Assembly: GCF_026241155.1 (NCBI RefSeq)
Contig: NZ_JAPFGP010000002.1
Location: 186,001 to 250,000, forward strand
DNA length: 64,000 nt
Direction of reading: 5' to 3'
Source of the DNA: Paucibacter sp. PLA-PC-4
GTDB lineage: Bacteria > Pseudomonadota > Gammaproteobacteria > Burkholderiales > Burkholderiaceae_C
Shown here in pieces: positions 20,038 to 28,615 of this stretch. Under the pieces are notes generated by a model. It had not been told where the DNA came from and searched no databases. It saw only the letters and a program-made list of their open reading frames with translations. How positions within the stretch are numbered: the stretch's first letter is position 1; every line of letters begins with the position of its first letter. The position numbers and the translations under genes are program-made.

Positions 20038-21219
20038 ATGACTGAAGACATCGTGATCGTCGCCGCGGCCCGTACCGCTATCGGCAAATTCGGCGGCAGC
20101 CTGGCCAAGACCGCAGCGCCGGATCTGGGTGCGGCGGTGGTCAAGGACCTGCTGCGCCGCGCCAAGCTGGAGGCCGGCCAGATCAGCGAGTTGATTCTGG
20201 GCCAAGTTCTGACCGCCGGCTCGGGCCAGAACCCCGCGCGCCAGACCGTCATTAAGGCTGGCCTGCCGCACGGCGTGCCGGCCTTCACGATCAACAAGGT
20301 CTGCGGCTCGGGCCTGAAGGCCGTGATGCTGGCTGCGCAGGCGATCCGTGATGGCGACAGTGAGATCGTCATCGCCGGTGGCCAGGAGAGCATGAGCCTG
20401 GCGCCGCATGTGCTGCCCGGCTCGCGCGAGGGCCAGCGCATGGGTGACTGGAAGCTGATCGACACGATGATCGTCGACGGGCTGTGGGACGTCTACAACC
20501 AGTACCACATGGGCATCACGGCCGAAAACGTCGCTAAGGCCCACGGCATCAGCCGCGAGCAGCAGGACGCACTGGCGCTGGGTTCGCAGCAGAAGGCGGC
20601 CGCTGCGCAGGATGGCGGCCGCTTCAGGGACGAGATTGTGCCGGTGCTGATCCCGCAGAAGAAGGGCGATGCGCTGGTGTTCGACGCCGATGAGTTCATC
20701 AACCGCAAGAGCAATGCTGAAGGGCTGGCCGCCCTGCGCCCCGCCTTCGACAAGGCCGGCAGTGTGACCGCGGGTAATGCCTCGGGCCTGAACGATGGCG
20801 CCGCCGGCCTGGTGATCATGAGTGCGAAGAAGGCCGCCGCGCTGGGTCTGACCCCGCTGGCCCGCATCGCTTCCTACGCCAGCGCCGGTCTGGACCCGGC
20901 TCTGATGGGCATGGGGCCGGTGCCGGCCGCGCAGAAAGCGCTGGCCCGCGCCGGCTGGAAGCCGCAGGACCTGGACCTGCTGGAGATCAACGAGGCCTTC
21001 GCGGCCCAGGCCTGCGCCGTCCATCAGGAGATGGGCTGGGATACCAGCAAGGTCAACGTCAACGGCGGTGCGATCGCGCTGGGTCACCCGATCGGCGCCT
21101 CCGGCGCCCGCATTCTGGTGACCCTGCTGCATGAGATGCAGCGGCGCGATGCGAAGAAGGCAATAGCCTCGCTGTGCATCGGCGGCGGCATGGGTGTTGC
21201 GCTGACCGTCGAGCGCTGA
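20038..21219 (+). CDS. phaA: Acetyl-CoA acetyltransferase (beta-ketothiolase)
   Basis: Condenses two acetyl-CoA to acetoacetyl-CoA, the first step of polyhydroxybutyrate synthesis. The 393 residues are the standard length for biosynthetic thiolases. The acylated nucleophile is Cys89 in [11 protein letters not shown]; the other catalytic motifs [18 protein letters not shown] and CIGGGMG are present. CCGGAGAAGACA precedes the ATG. The location between phaC and phaB fixes the role. Confidence 0.95.
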   Translation: MTEDIVIVAAARTAIGKFGGSLAKTAAPDLGAAVVKDLLRRAKLEAGQISELILGQVLTAGSGQNPARQTVIKAGLPHGVPAFTINKVCGSGLKAVMLAAQAIRDGDSEIVIAGGQESMSLAPHVLPGSREGQRMGDWKLIDTMIVDGLWDVYNQYHMGITAENVAKAHGISREQQDALALGSQQKAAAAQDGGRFRDEIVPVLIPQKKGDALVFDADEFINRKSNAEGLAALRPAFDKAGSVTAGNASGLNDGAAGLVIMSAKKAAALGLTPLARIASYASAGLDPALMGMGPVPAAQKALARAGWKPQDLDLLEINEAFAAQACAVHQEMGWDTSKVNVNGGAIALGHPIGASGARILVTLLHEMQRRDAKKAIASLCIGGGMGVALTVER

Positions 21220-21353
21220 ACGAGTAAGGGCGAACCCGCTTGACCCTGGACGGGGCTTGGCGGAGCCTAGGGACGCGTCTTCTTCGAAGCAGAGACAAGG
21301 CCTTTCCGGGCGCGTAGGACGCGGCGCCGAAGGAAGGCGTGAAGGAGATTCAT

Positions 21354-22094
21354 ATGAGCGATAAAAAAGTGGCCTACGTGACCGGCGGTATGGGTGGCAT
21401 CGGCACCGCGATGTGCCAGCGCCTGCACAAGGAAGGCTTTACCGTGATTGCCGGCTGCGGACCGAGCCGCGACTTCGACAAGTGGCTGACCGAGCAGGCC
21501 GCGCTGGGCTACAAGTTCTACGCCTCGGTCGGCAATGTGGGTGACTGGGACTCCACGGTCGCCGCCTTCGACAAGGTCAAGGCCGAGCACGGCACGGTCG
21601 ATGTACTGGTCAACAACGCCGGCATCACCCGCGACGGCATGTTCCGCAAGATGAGCAAGGCCGATTGGGACGCGGTGATGAACACCAATCTGGACAGTAT
21701 GTTCAATGTCACCAAGCAGGTGATCGAGGGCATGCTCGACAAGGGCTGGGGCCGGATCATCAATATCTCCTCGGTCAATGGCGAGAAGGGCCAATTCGGC
21801 CAGACCAACTACTCGGCGGCCAAGGCCGGCATGCACGGCTTCACGATGGCACTGGCGCAGGAAGTGGCGGCAAAGGGCGTGACGGTCAATACGGTAAGCC
21901 CGGGCTATATCGGCACCGACATGGTCAAGGCTATCAAGCCCGAAGTGCTGGAAAAGATCGTCGCGACGATCCCGATCAAGCGCCTGGGGACGCCGGAAGA
22001 GATCGCCGCCATCGTCGCTTGGCTGGCCGGCGAGGACTCCGGATTCACCACCGGCGCCGACTTCAGTTGCAACGGCGGGCTGCATATGGGGTGA
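21354..22094 (+). CDS. phaB: Acetoacetyl-CoA reductase
   Basis: NADPH-dependent short-chain reductase giving (R)-3-hydroxybutyryl-CoA for PhaC. The 246 residues match PhaB exactly in length. The cofactor motif is TGGMGGIG, then NNAG, and the catalytic Ser140, Tyr153 and Lys157 lie in INISSVNG and NYSAAKAG. GAAGGAG sits seven bases before the chosen ATG at 21354; an upstream in-frame ATG adds only five residues. The 134-base gap after phaA contains a weak hairpin (CGCGT-AGG-ACGCG at 21311-21323) but no clear terminator. Confidence 0.95.
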   Translation: MSDKKVAYVTGGMGGIGTAMCQRLHKEGFTVIAGCGPSRDFDKWLTEQAALGYKFYASVGNVGDWDSTVAAFDKVKAEHGTVDVLVNNAGITRDGMFRKMSKADWDAVMNTNLDSMFNVTKQVIEGMLDKGWGRIINISSVNGEKGQFGQTNYSAAKAGMHGFTMALAQEVAAKGVTVNTVSPGYIGTDMVKAIKPEVLEKIVATIPIKRLGTPEEIAAIVAWLAGEDSGFTTGADFSCNGGLHMG

Positions 22095-22106
22095 GATGGG
22101 ACCCAG

Positions 22107-22167
22107 CCGAGTCCTGAGGACTCGGCGACACCCTCTGAACGCCGAGCCGCTTCTCGCGCGGCTCGGC
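22107..22167. terminator. Two stem-loops between convergent phaB and the IclR gene
   Basis: Two perfect stems lie in the 80-base convergent gap: CCGAGTCC-TGA-GGACTCGG at 22107-22125, and GCCGAGCCGC, seven bases, GCGGCTCGGC at 22141-22167. Neither has a T tract on either strand. They probably act as bidirectional or mRNA-stabilising hairpins rather than classical terminators. Confidence 0.6.
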
Positions 22168-22174
22168 CGGGAAA

Positions 22175-22981
22175 TCACCCCGCCCGCAATTGCAACAACC
22201 GCGAAATCCCCTGCGCCGCCTCCAGCAGCCGGGGCAGGCAGCTCGCCAGCATGATGTCGGGCGGCGTGCGGTTGACCTGGCCGCTGACATTGAGCGCTGC
22301 GATGGCGCGGCCGCTGCGGTCGACGATGGGCGCGGCGAGCGACACCAGGCCTTCTTCGAGCTCCTGATTCACAAGGCACCAGCCCTGCTCACGCGCGGCG
22401 GCGATGCGCTCGCGCAACTCGTCCAGATGCATCACGGTGCGGCCGGTGTGGCCCTGCAACTGCACGCCGCTCAGGTGCGCCTCGAGGTCCTCGGCGCTCA
22501 TTGAGGCCAGCAACACCCGTCCCATTGAGGTGCACCAGGCCGGTAGCCGGCTGCCCAGGCCCAGATTGATGCTCATGATCTTGCGCGCCGGCACCCGCAG
22601 CACATAGACGATGTCCTGACCTTCGAGTACGGCGGCCGAGCAGCTTTCCTTGAGATCGGCCACCAGGTTCTGCATGACCGGCTCGGCAAACTGCCAGAGC
22701 GGCTGCGAGGAGAGATAGGCAAAGCCCAGATCGAGAATCTTGGGCGTCAGCGAAAACAGGCGGCCGTCGCTGCGCACGTATCCCAGGGTCTCCAAGGTCA
22801 GCAGGATGCGGCGCGCGCCAGCACGGGTCAGTCCGCAGCGCTTGGCCACCTCCGTAAGGGTCTGGCGCGGGGCTTCGGCGCTAAAGGCGCGGATCACGGA
22901 CAGTCCGCGAGCGAAGGATTGCACGTAGCTGTCGCCGGGTTTGAGGTCCGGCAACGTGGCGGCGATGGGGGCTTCCGTCAT
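22175..22981 (-). CDS. IclR-family regulator of the PcaR/PcaU type
   Basis: A 268-residue transcription factor with an N-terminal winged helix (FARGLSVIRAF, TLTEVAKRCGLTRAGARR) and an IclR effector domain. Stretches such as LGYVRSDGRLFSL, LDLGFAYLSSQPL, RLPAWCTSMGRVLLA, QGWCLVNQELEEGL and ALNVS closely follow the PcaR/PcaU subfamily, which controls the beta-ketoadipate pathway. The pobA-pcaHG cluster 15 kb away is a plausible target, supported by a PcaR-like box at 38129. The start at 22981 is preferred over 22999. A matching half-site lies in its own upstream region (23028-23036). Confidence 0.88.
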   Translation of the reverse strand: MTEAPIAATLPDLKPGDSYVQSFARGLSVIRAFSAEAPRQTLTEVAKRCGLTRAGARRILLTLETLGYVRSDGRLFSLTPKILDLGFAYLSSQPLWQFAEPVMQNLVADLKESCSAAVLEGQDIVYVLRVPARKIMSINLGLGSRLPAWCTSMGRVLLASMSAEDLEAHLSGVQLQGHTGRTVMHLDELRERIAAAREQGWCLVNQELEEGLVSLAAPIVDRSGRAIAALNVSGQVNRTPPDIMLASCLPRLLEAAQGISRLLQLRAG

Positions 22982-23027
22982 GGGGCGCAGTATAGGCAAG
23001 GCAACTTTGGTTACGATCTCGCCCGTT

Positions 23028-23036
23028 TTGTTCGAT
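23028..23036. promoter_or_regulatory. PcaR-like half-site between the IclR gene and the AIM24 gene
   Basis: TTGTTCGAT matches the left half of the PcaR box known from Pseudomonas (GTTCGATAATCGCAC), but the right half is not conserved. It lies in the 70-base divergent region where autoregulation would be expected. The evidence is weak on its own. Confidence 0.3.
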
Positions 23037-23051
23037 TTTGAGGAGTTGGCA

Positions 23052-23864
23052 ATGGCTATGGACGTGGTGGATTACGAGATCAAGGGCAGCGAGATGCAGT
23101 TCGTCGAGGTCGAGCTCGACCCGGGCGAGGCCGCAATCGGCGAGGCCGGCAGCATGATGTTCATGGATGCCGGCATTGCAATGGACACGGTGTTCGGCGA
23201 CGGGTCCGCACAGCAGGGCGGTTTCTTCGGCAAGCTGCTGGGCGCCGGCAAGCGCCTGGTGACCGGCGAATCGCTGTTCACGACCATCTATACCAATAAC
23301 GCCAGCGCCAAGCAGCGCGTGGCCTTTGCCGCCCCCTATCCGGGCAAGATCCTGCCTATGGATCTGAGCAAGATGGGTGGCACGCTGATCTGCCAGAAAG
23401 ACGCCTTTCTGTGCGCGGCGCGCGGCGTCTCGCTGGGCATCGCGATCCAGCAAAAGCTCAGCACCGGTTTCTTTGGCGGCGAGGGCTTCATCATGCAGAA
23501 GCTCGAGGGTGACGGCCTGGCCTTTGTCCACGCCGGCGGCACCTGCCTGCGCCGAACGCTGGCCCCGGGCCAGACCCTGATGGTGGACACAGGCTGCGTT
23601 GTGGCCTACACGCCCAGCGTCAACTTCGAGATCCAGTACGTTGGCAAGATCAAGACGGCGCTGTTCGGAGGCGAGGGCTTGTTCCTGGCCAAGCTGAGCG
23701 GTCCCGGCGAGGTCTGGCTGCAAAGCCTGCCGTTCTCACGCCTGGCTTCGCGCATCTTCGCCGCCGCGCCGCAAAACGGTGGACGCCGCGAGGAGGGCTC
23801 GTTGCTGACCGGCGTGGCCGGGGCGGGTCTGTTGGGCGGTCTTCTGGGCGGAGATGACGAGTAA
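23052..23864 (+). CDS. AIM24/TIGR00266-family protein
   Basis: A 270-residue protein with the repeated beta-sandwich of the AIM24 family: YEIKGSEMQFVEVELDPGEA, EAGSMMFMDAGIAMDT, then repeated Gly-rich stretches (GGFFGKLLGAGKRLVTGES, GGEGFIMQKLEGDGLAFVHAGG) and a C-terminal glycine-rich tail ending GLLGGLLGGDDE. The biochemical role is not established. GAGGAG lies close before the ATG at 23052. It is divergent from the IclR regulator, and a strong terminator follows, so it is a single-gene unit. Confidence 0.88.
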   Translation: MAMDVVDYEIKGSEMQFVEVELDPGEAAIGEAGSMMFMDAGIAMDTVFGDGSAQQGGFFGKLLGAGKRLVTGESLFTTIYTNNASAKQRVAFAAPYPGKILPMDLSKMGGTLICQKDAFLCAARGVSLGIAIQQKLSTGFFGGEGFIMQKLEGDGLAFVHAGGTCLRRTLAPGQTLMVDTGCVVAYTPSVNFEIQYVGKIKTALFGGEGLFLAKLSGPGEVWLQSLPFSRLASRIFAAAPQNGGRREEGSLLTGVAGAGLLGGLLGGDDE

Positions 23865-23889
23865 GCGCCGAGCCCCCGGCCCTACACTC

Positions 23890-23920
23890 AAGGCAGTGCT
23901 CGCACTGCCTTTTGTTTTTT
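23890..23920 (+). terminator. Rho-independent terminator after the AIM24 gene
   Basis: A 9-bp stem (AAGGCAGTG / CACTGCCTT) with loop CTCG is followed by TTTGTTTTTT. It is one of the best terminators in the window and cleanly separates the AIM24 gene from the downstream operon. Confidence 0.92.
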
Positions 23921-23955
23921 GCGGGCTGCGGGCGAACGCTATACAAGGATTCTCG

Positions 23956-24957
23956 ATGCGAACCCCGTTCTGGCCGCGCGCTGCGGCCGCCTTGATGCTT
24001 GCTTTCATGGCTGCCGGGGTGCATGCCAGCAGCGGCAGCAAACCGATCTTCGTGCTCAATTCGCTGGACGCCGACATCAGCGTGATTGACCCGGTCAGTT
24101 TCACGCAGATCAAGCGCATCCCGACCGGCAAGGAGCCGCACCATCTCTACCTGAGTCCGGACGAGAAGTCCCTGGTGGTGGCCAATGCACTGGGCGATTC
24201 GCTGACCTTTGTTGACCCGCGCACGGCCGAGGTGCAGCGCGTGCTGCGCGACATTCCCGATCCCTATCACCTGCGCTTCTCGCCGGACATGAAGTGGCTG
24301 GTCACCACCGCAAACCGGCTTGACCATGTGGCGCTGTACCGCTGGCTGCCGAGCAATGCGGCGGCGCCGCTGCAACTGGTCAAGCGCATCGAGGCGCCGA
24401 AGGTTCCCAGCCATCTCTTTATCGACAGTCGCAGTCGCGTGGTCTATGTGAGCCTGCAGGGCAGCGACGAGCTGCTGGCCATCGATTTGGCCACTCAGAC
24501 GCCGCGCTGGAAGATCAAGGTCGGCAAGATGCCTGCCGATGTCTATCTGACGCCGGACGACAAGCACCTGCTGGTCGCGCTTACCGGCGATATGCTGGTC
24601 GAGGTCTACAACGTGAGCGGCCCTCAGCCGCAGCTGGTGCGTCGCATCGTGACCGGCAAGGGCGCCCATTCCTTCCGTGCGCTGGGAGATGGCCGCCATG
24701 TGCTGGTCAGCAACCGCGCGGCCAACACCATCAGCAAGATCGCACTGGCCGATTTCAGCGTGGTCGGCGAGCTGCCCGGCCCGGGCGGACCGGACGATAT
24801 GGATGTGTCCGCTGATGGCAAGACCTTGCTGTTCACCTCGCGCTGGGCGCGCAGGCTGACCCTGGTCGACATCGAGCGCCGTCAGGTGCTGCGCCAGGTC
24901 AAGGTCGGCCGCTCGCCGCATGGCGTATGGACCCTGGATCACGCGTCCCGGCAATGA
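23956..24957 (+). CDS. Exported YncE-like beta-propeller protein
   Basis: A 333-residue protein with a signal peptide (PRAAAALMLAFMAAGVHA, then SS) and repeats typical of YncE/lactonase-type seven-bladed propellers: VLNSLDADISVIDPVSFTQI, HHLYLSPDEKSLVVAN, YHLRFSPDMKWLVTT, DVYLTPDDKHLLVA, DDMDVSADGKTLLFTS. It ends with SPHGVWTLDHA. The substrate is unknown; most relatives are periplasmic binding or scaffold proteins. It leads a run of translationally coupled genes; its stop overlaps the next start (ATGA at 24954). Confidence 0.87.
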   Translation: MRTPFWPRAAAALMLAFMAAGVHASSGSKPIFVLNSLDADISVIDPVSFTQIKRIPTGKEPHHLYLSPDEKSLVVANALGDSLTFVDPRTAEVQRVLRDIPDPYHLRFSPDMKWLVTTANRLDHVALYRWLPSNAAAPLQLVKRIEAPKVPSHLFIDSRSRVVYVSLQGSDELLAIDLATQTPRWKIKVGKMPADVYLTPDDKHLLVALTGDMLVEVYNVSGPQPQLVRRIVTGKGAHSFRALGDGRHVLVSNRAANTISKIALADFSVVGELPGPGGPDDMDVSADGKTLLFTSRWARRLTLVDIERRQVLRQVKVGRSPHGVWTLDHASRQ

Positions 24958-25751
24958 AGACCCAATGGCTCGGTGTCCTGTTGCTGGCGGCACTGCCGGC
25001 CCAGGCCTGCCAGCCAGGCGAGAAGCCGGTCTATCTGACATTCGATACAGGCCATATGGGCGTCGCGCCACTGCTGGCCTCGCTGATCAAGAAGCATAAG
25101 CTGCGGCTGAGCTTCTTTCTGGCCAGCGAGCCGACGCTGGAGGGCGGCCACAGCCTGGACGCGCAGTGGGCCCCTTGGTGGCGCGCGCGCGCCGCCGAAG
25201 GCCATGACTTCGGCTCCCACACCTGGGCGCACGACATCTGGCTGAAGGATCTGCCGCCGCTCAAGGGAGAGGCGCGCTTTCGCTTTCGCACCGTGGCCGG
25301 GCAGCAGGCGCCGCGCCTGCGCGAGCTGTCGGCTGTGCAGTACTGCGAGGCGTTGATGCAGCCGGCGCGACGTTTTGCCGAGATGACGGGGCGGCCGATG
25401 TCGCCGCTGTTCCGCGCCCCCGCAGGCAAGACCTCGCCGGCCCTTCTAGCGGCGGCCAAGGCCTGCGGTTTCGAGCATGTGGGCTGGAGCGCGGCCGGCT
25501 TCCTGGGCGACGAGCTGCCCAGCGACCGGTACCCGAATGCACAGCTGCTGGCCAAGGCGCTGCGCGAGATCCGGCCCGGCGACGTTCTGCTGGCCCATCT
25601 GGGCATCTGGTCGCGCCAGGAGGCCTGGGCGCCGGCGGTACTGGAGCCGCTGGTGCTCGGGCTGAAGCAGCGTGGTTTTTGCTTCGCGCCGCTGCGCGAG
25701 CATCCCCGCTATGCCCCGCTGATGGCGGCGCAGACTGCCCAGAGGCCCTGA
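24954..25751 (+). CDS. Exported polysaccharide-deacetylase-like protein with altered first motif
   Basis: A 265-residue NodB-fold protein with a signal peptide (MKTQWLGVLLLAALPAQA, then C). Motif 1 reads YLTFDTGHMG where active enzymes have TFDDG, so the usual metal-binding second Asp is Thr; a His follows two residues later. Motif 2 is intact (SHTWAH) and motif 3 reads FRAPAGKTSP. It may be a deacetylase with changed metal coordination or a non-catalytic relative. The Cys right after the signal could suggest a lipoprotein, but a good lipobox is not present. It overlaps both neighbours by a few bases. Confidence 0.85.
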   Translation: MKTQWLGVLLLAALPAQACQPGEKPVYLTFDTGHMGVAPLLASLIKKHKLRLSFFLASEPTLEGGHSLDAQWAPWWRARAAEGHDFGSHTWAHDIWLKDLPPLKGEARFRFRTVAGQQAPRLRELSAVQYCEALMQPARRFAEMTGRPMSPLFRAPAGKTSPALLAAAKACGFEHVGWSAAGFLGDELPSDRYPNAQLLAKALREIRPGDVLLAHLGIWSRQEAWAPAVLEPLVLGLKQRGFCFAPLREHPRYAPLMAAQTAQRP

Positions 25752-26713
25752 TGGACTGGCTGGTCGATGCCTTCGGTCTGGCGCAGCAGTGGCTGTTCGA
25801 GCAAGGGGTCGAGCCGCTGCTGTTCGAGCTGGGCTTCGGCGACCTGCTTGAAGACGGCTATGAGGCGACCGGCTGGCTGCTGGTGGGGCTGGCGCAGATC
25901 CTCGTGATGCTGACCTTGCTGCGCGCGCTGGAGCGCTGGCGCCCGGTCGAGGCTCAGACCGACCGCGCGGGGCGGCGGGTCGATGTGATCTACACCCTGA
26001 TCCATCGCCTGGGCCTGTTCAGAGTCGCAATGTTCTTCGCGATCGACCCGCTGTGGGACGCGCTGGCCGGCACGCTGCGCATGGCCGGCGTGCCGAGCTT
26101 GCAGCTCGACGCGCTGTGGCCCGGCGTCAGCGATATCCCGTGGGTCAGCTTCTGTCTGTATCTGTTGGTGTTCGACTTCGTTTACTACTGGCTGCACCGC
26201 GCTCAGCATCAGTTCGGCTGGTGGTGGCAGCTGCATGCGCTGCACCACAGCCAGCGCCAGATGAGCTTGTGGAGCGACAACCGCAACCATCTGCTCGACG
26301 ATGTGCTGATCGACTCGGTCTTTGTTCTGCTGGCCCGCTTTATCGGCGTGGAGCCCGGCCAGTTCGTCGCGTTGGTGGCGCTGTCGCAGTTGCTGGAGAG
26401 CCTGCAGCATGCCAATGTGCGGCTGTGGTTCGGCCCGGTGCTGGAGCGGCTGCTGGTGAGCCCGCGCTTTCACCGCCGACATCATGCGATCGGCATCAGC
26501 CATGAGTCGGCCGGCCAAGGCACGCTGGGCGGCTGCAATTTCGCGGTGCTGCTGCCGGTTTGGGATCAGCTGTTTGGCACCGCCGACTTCCAGCTGCGCT
26601 ATGACCCGACCGGCATCCGCGACCAATTGACCGAGGAGGGTGGGCGCGACTACGGGCGCGGTTTCTGGGCTCAGCAATGGCTGGGGCTCAAGCGCCTCGT
26701 GGGGCGCGGCTGA
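25751..26713 (+). CDS. Sterol-desaturase/fatty-acid-hydroxylase superfamily membrane protein
   Basis: A 320-residue integral membrane di-iron enzyme. The three histidine clusters of the superfamily are present: HRAQHQ in YYWLHRAQHQFGW, HALHHSQ soon after, and HRRHH in RFHRRHHAIG. Several hydrophobic segments precede them (for example WLLVGLAQILVMLTLLRAL). The substrate, a lipid or sterol-like compound, cannot be told. Its start overlaps the stop of the deacetylase-like gene (TGATG), so the two are coupled. Confidence 0.88.
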   Translation: MDWLVDAFGLAQQWLFEQGVEPLLFELGFGDLLEDGYEATGWLLVGLAQILVMLTLLRALERWRPVEAQTDRAGRRVDVIYTLIHRLGLFRVAMFFAIDPLWDALAGTLRMAGVPSLQLDALWPGVSDIPWVSFCLYLLVFDFVYYWLHRAQHQFGWWWQLHALHHSQRQMSLWSDNRNHLLDDVLIDSVFVLLARFIGVEPGQFVALVALSQLLESLQHANVRLWFGPVLERLLVSPRFHRRHHAIGISHESAGQGTLGGCNFAVLLPVWDQLFGTADFQLRYDPTGIRDQLTEEGGRDYGRGFWAQQWLGLKRLVGRG

Positions 26714-26762
26714 AACGGCGCGGGTATGCTTGGCGCCCGTTGCCAACACAAGAGGGATGACG

Positions 26763-27650
26763 ATGGTCAACACCATGGGCCGCCTCGGTGATGCCTTCTG
26801 GCGTGCCGGCGCCTATTGCCTGCATCCGCGCGTGATCGCGCTGTCGCTGCTGCCGCTGCTTATCGCGGCTGGCACCACCGTGGGTCTTGCCTATTTTTTC
26901 TGGGAGGCGGCGGTGGCCGGCGTGCGCGGCACGCTGGAATCCTGGCTGCTGATCGAGAGTCTGCTGCGCTGGCTGGACAGCATGGGCGGCGCGGGTTTTC
27001 GCAGCGTGGTCGCACCGCTGCTGGTGATCGTCATGGCGGTGCCGGTGGTGCTGATCTTCAGCCTGCTGCTGGTGGCGTTGTTGATGACGCCGTCCATCGT
27101 GACCCTGGTGGCCGAGCGCCGCTTCCCGACGCTGGAGCGCAAGCGCGGCTCAGCCTGGTGGCAGGGCCTGCTGTGGTCGCTGCTGTGCTCGGCCGCTGCA
27201 CTGCTGCTGCTGTTTCTGAGCATGCCGTTCTGGCTGATCCCTCCTCTGGTGCTGGTGCTGCCGCCGCTGATCTGGGGCTGGCTGACCTATCGCGTGTTTG
27301 CTTTCGATGTGCTGGCCGAGCATGCCTCGGCTGAGGAACGCAAGCAGCTGATGCGCGAGCATCGCCTGCCCCTGCTGAGCATGGGTGTGATCAGCGGCTA
27401 TCTGGGCGCGGCGCCCTCGCTGATCTGGGCGGTCAGCATGATGGCCGTGGTGCTGGCGCCGTTTCTGGTGCTGCTGACGGTCTGGCTCTACACACTGATC
27501 TTCGCGTTCTCGACGCTGTGGTTCGCCCATTACTCGCTGAATGCGCTGGCAGAGTTGCGGGCTCGTACCGTCGTGGCCCCTCAAGCGCCGCCCGTGCTCG
27601 ACGAATTGCCATCCCCCCATACCTCAACCCTGCTGCCGCCCGCCCTATGA
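26763..27650 (+). CDS. EI24-domain integral membrane protein
   Basis: A 295-residue membrane protein with about five or six hydrophobic helices (IALSLLPLLIAAGTTVGLAY, VVAPLLVIVMAVPVVLIFSL, LLCSAAALLLLFLSMPFWLI and others), an EI24/CysZ-like arrangement. The LPPLIWGWLTYRVFAFDVLAEHAS segment is characteristic. The transport or structural role is unclear. AGAGGG is six bases before ATG 26763; the ATG at 26757 would have no spacing. It overlaps the next gene by ATGA. Confidence 0.82.
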   Translation: MVNTMGRLGDAFWRAGAYCLHPRVIALSLLPLLIAAGTTVGLAYFFWEAAVAGVRGTLESWLLIESLLRWLDSMGGAGFRSVVAPLLVIVMAVPVVLIFSLLLVALLMTPSIVTLVAERRFPTLERKRGSAWWQGLLWSLLCSAAALLLLFLSMPFWLIPPLVLVLPPLIWGWLTYRVFAFDVLAEHASAEERKQLMREHRLPLLSMGVISGYLGAAPSLIWAVSMMAVVLAPFLVLLTVWLYTLIFAFSTLWFAHYSLNALAELRARTVVAPQAPPVLDELPSPHTSTLLPPAL

Positions 27651-28453
27651 ATATCGGTCTGATCATCGTTGGTGACGAAATCCTGTCCGGCAAGCGCCAG
27701 GACAAGCATCTGGGCAAGTTCATCGAGATCCTGGCCGCGCGCGGCCTTTCGCTGTCATGGGCCGAGTATGTCGGCGACGACCGCGAGCGCCTGACGGCCA
27801 GCCTGGCGCGCGCCTTCGCCAGTGGCGATCTGGTGGTCTCTTGTGGAGGCATTGGCGCCACGCCCGACGACCACAGCCGCCAGGCCGCCGCCGCAGCGCT
27901 GGGCCGCGAACTGGTCTTGCACCCCGAGGCCAGGGATCTGATCTGGCAGCGCATCAACGAGATGGCGGCCGAGCAGGGCACGAGCGCCGACCCTGAGCAC
28001 CCCGACAGCCTGCGCCGCTTCCAGATGGGCGTGTTCCCGGCGGGTGCGGCCATCATTCCCAATCCCTTCAACAAGATTCCGGGCTTTTATGTCGGCACGG
28101 TCTACTTCGTGCCCGGCTTCCCGGTGATGGCCCACCCGATGATGGAATGGGTGCTGGATCAGCGCCATGCCGATTTGCACCGCGCCAGCGGCATTAGCGA
28201 GCGCTCGCTGATCGTGCAGGGCGCCATGGAGGCCGCGCTGACCCCGCTGATGGAGCGCATCGAGGCTGACTTTGCCGGCATCAAGGTCTTCAGCCTGCCC
28301 AGCGTCGACCATCCGCAGTGGGGTCGGCATATCGAGTTGGGCGTCAAGGCCGGCCCAGAGCAGCAGGCTGAGCTGCTGGTGCAGGCCTATGCCGCGCTGA
28401 AGCAGGGGTTGATCCAATTTGGTGCCGTCATAAGCACTGAAATGGTGCGATAG
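27647..28453 (+). CDS. Molybdopterin-binding (CinA/MoaB-like) domain protein
   Basis: A 268-residue protein with an N-terminal MoaB/MogA-type fold: GLIIVGDEILSGKRQDKH and VVSCGGIGATPDDHSRQAAA are the hallmarks, with GFPVMAHPMMEW further on. It lacks the C-terminal nicotinamide-nucleotide amidase domain of full CinA, so cellular function is uncertain. Its 3' end contains two of the NtrC-like half-sites of the glnA control region. It is the last gene of the coupled cluster that begins at 23956. Confidence 0.87.
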   Translation: MNIGLIIVGDEILSGKRQDKHLGKFIEILAARGLSLSWAEYVGDDRERLTASLARAFASGDLVVSCGGIGATPDDHSRQAAAAALGRELVLHPEARDLIWQRINEMAAEQGTSADPEHPDSLRRFQMGVFPAGAAIIPNPFNKIPGFYVGTVYFVPGFPVMAHPMMEWVLDQRHADLHRASGISERSLIVQGAMEAALTPLMERIEADFAGIKVFSLPSVDHPQWGRHIELGVKAGPEQQAELLVQAYAALKQGLIQFGAVISTEMVR

Positions 28454-28481
28454 TCGGCGCTGACTCGCTCTAATTTGGTGC
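28416..28481. promoter_or_regulatory. Cluster of NtrC-like half-sites upstream of glnA
   Basis: AATTTGGTGC occurs twice (28416-28425 and 28472-28481), with a further NtrC-like dyad AGCACTGAAATGGTGCG between them at 28433-28449 that has one perfect half (WGGTGC). NtrC sites follow TGCACCW-N3-WGGTGCA. The cluster is about 145-210 bases before the predicted start of glnA transcription, a normal enhancer distance. Part of it lies inside the upstream coding end. Confidence 0.5.
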
Positions 28482-28567
28482 TTGTTGCGCGACTGTCGCC
28501 CGACCGGCAAGGTGTCCTGAAGGGCGTCAGCGCTGGGGCGGCCGATAATGCGCGGCCAGCTCGGTGA

Positions 28568-28584
28568 TGCACCGAGCTGGCGCT
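28568..28584. promoter_or_regulatory. NtrC-like site proximal to the glnA sigma-54 promoter
   Basis: TGCACCGAGCTGGCGCT keeps the left half of the NtrC consensus (TGCACC) and part of the right half. It lies 17 bases before the sigma-54 -24 GG and may be a weaker governing site. Confidence 0.45.
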
Positions 28585-28598
28585 CGCCGCTCACCGAC

Positions 28599-28615
28599 TT
28601 GGCACGCAAACTGCT
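28599..28615 (+). promoter_or_regulatory. Sigma-54 promoter of glnA
   Basis: TTGGCACGCAAACTGCT fits the sigma-54 pattern TGGCAC-N5-TTGC: the invariant GG (28601-28602) and GC (28613-28614) have the exact ten-base spacing. It is about 90 bases before the glnA ATG. With ntrBC encoded downstream, NtrC-dependent activation is the natural reading. Confidence 0.8.

Noticed and set aside
21220-21353. Terminator between phaA and phaB
   Set aside because: Only weak stems without a T run are present; the genes are most likely one operon.
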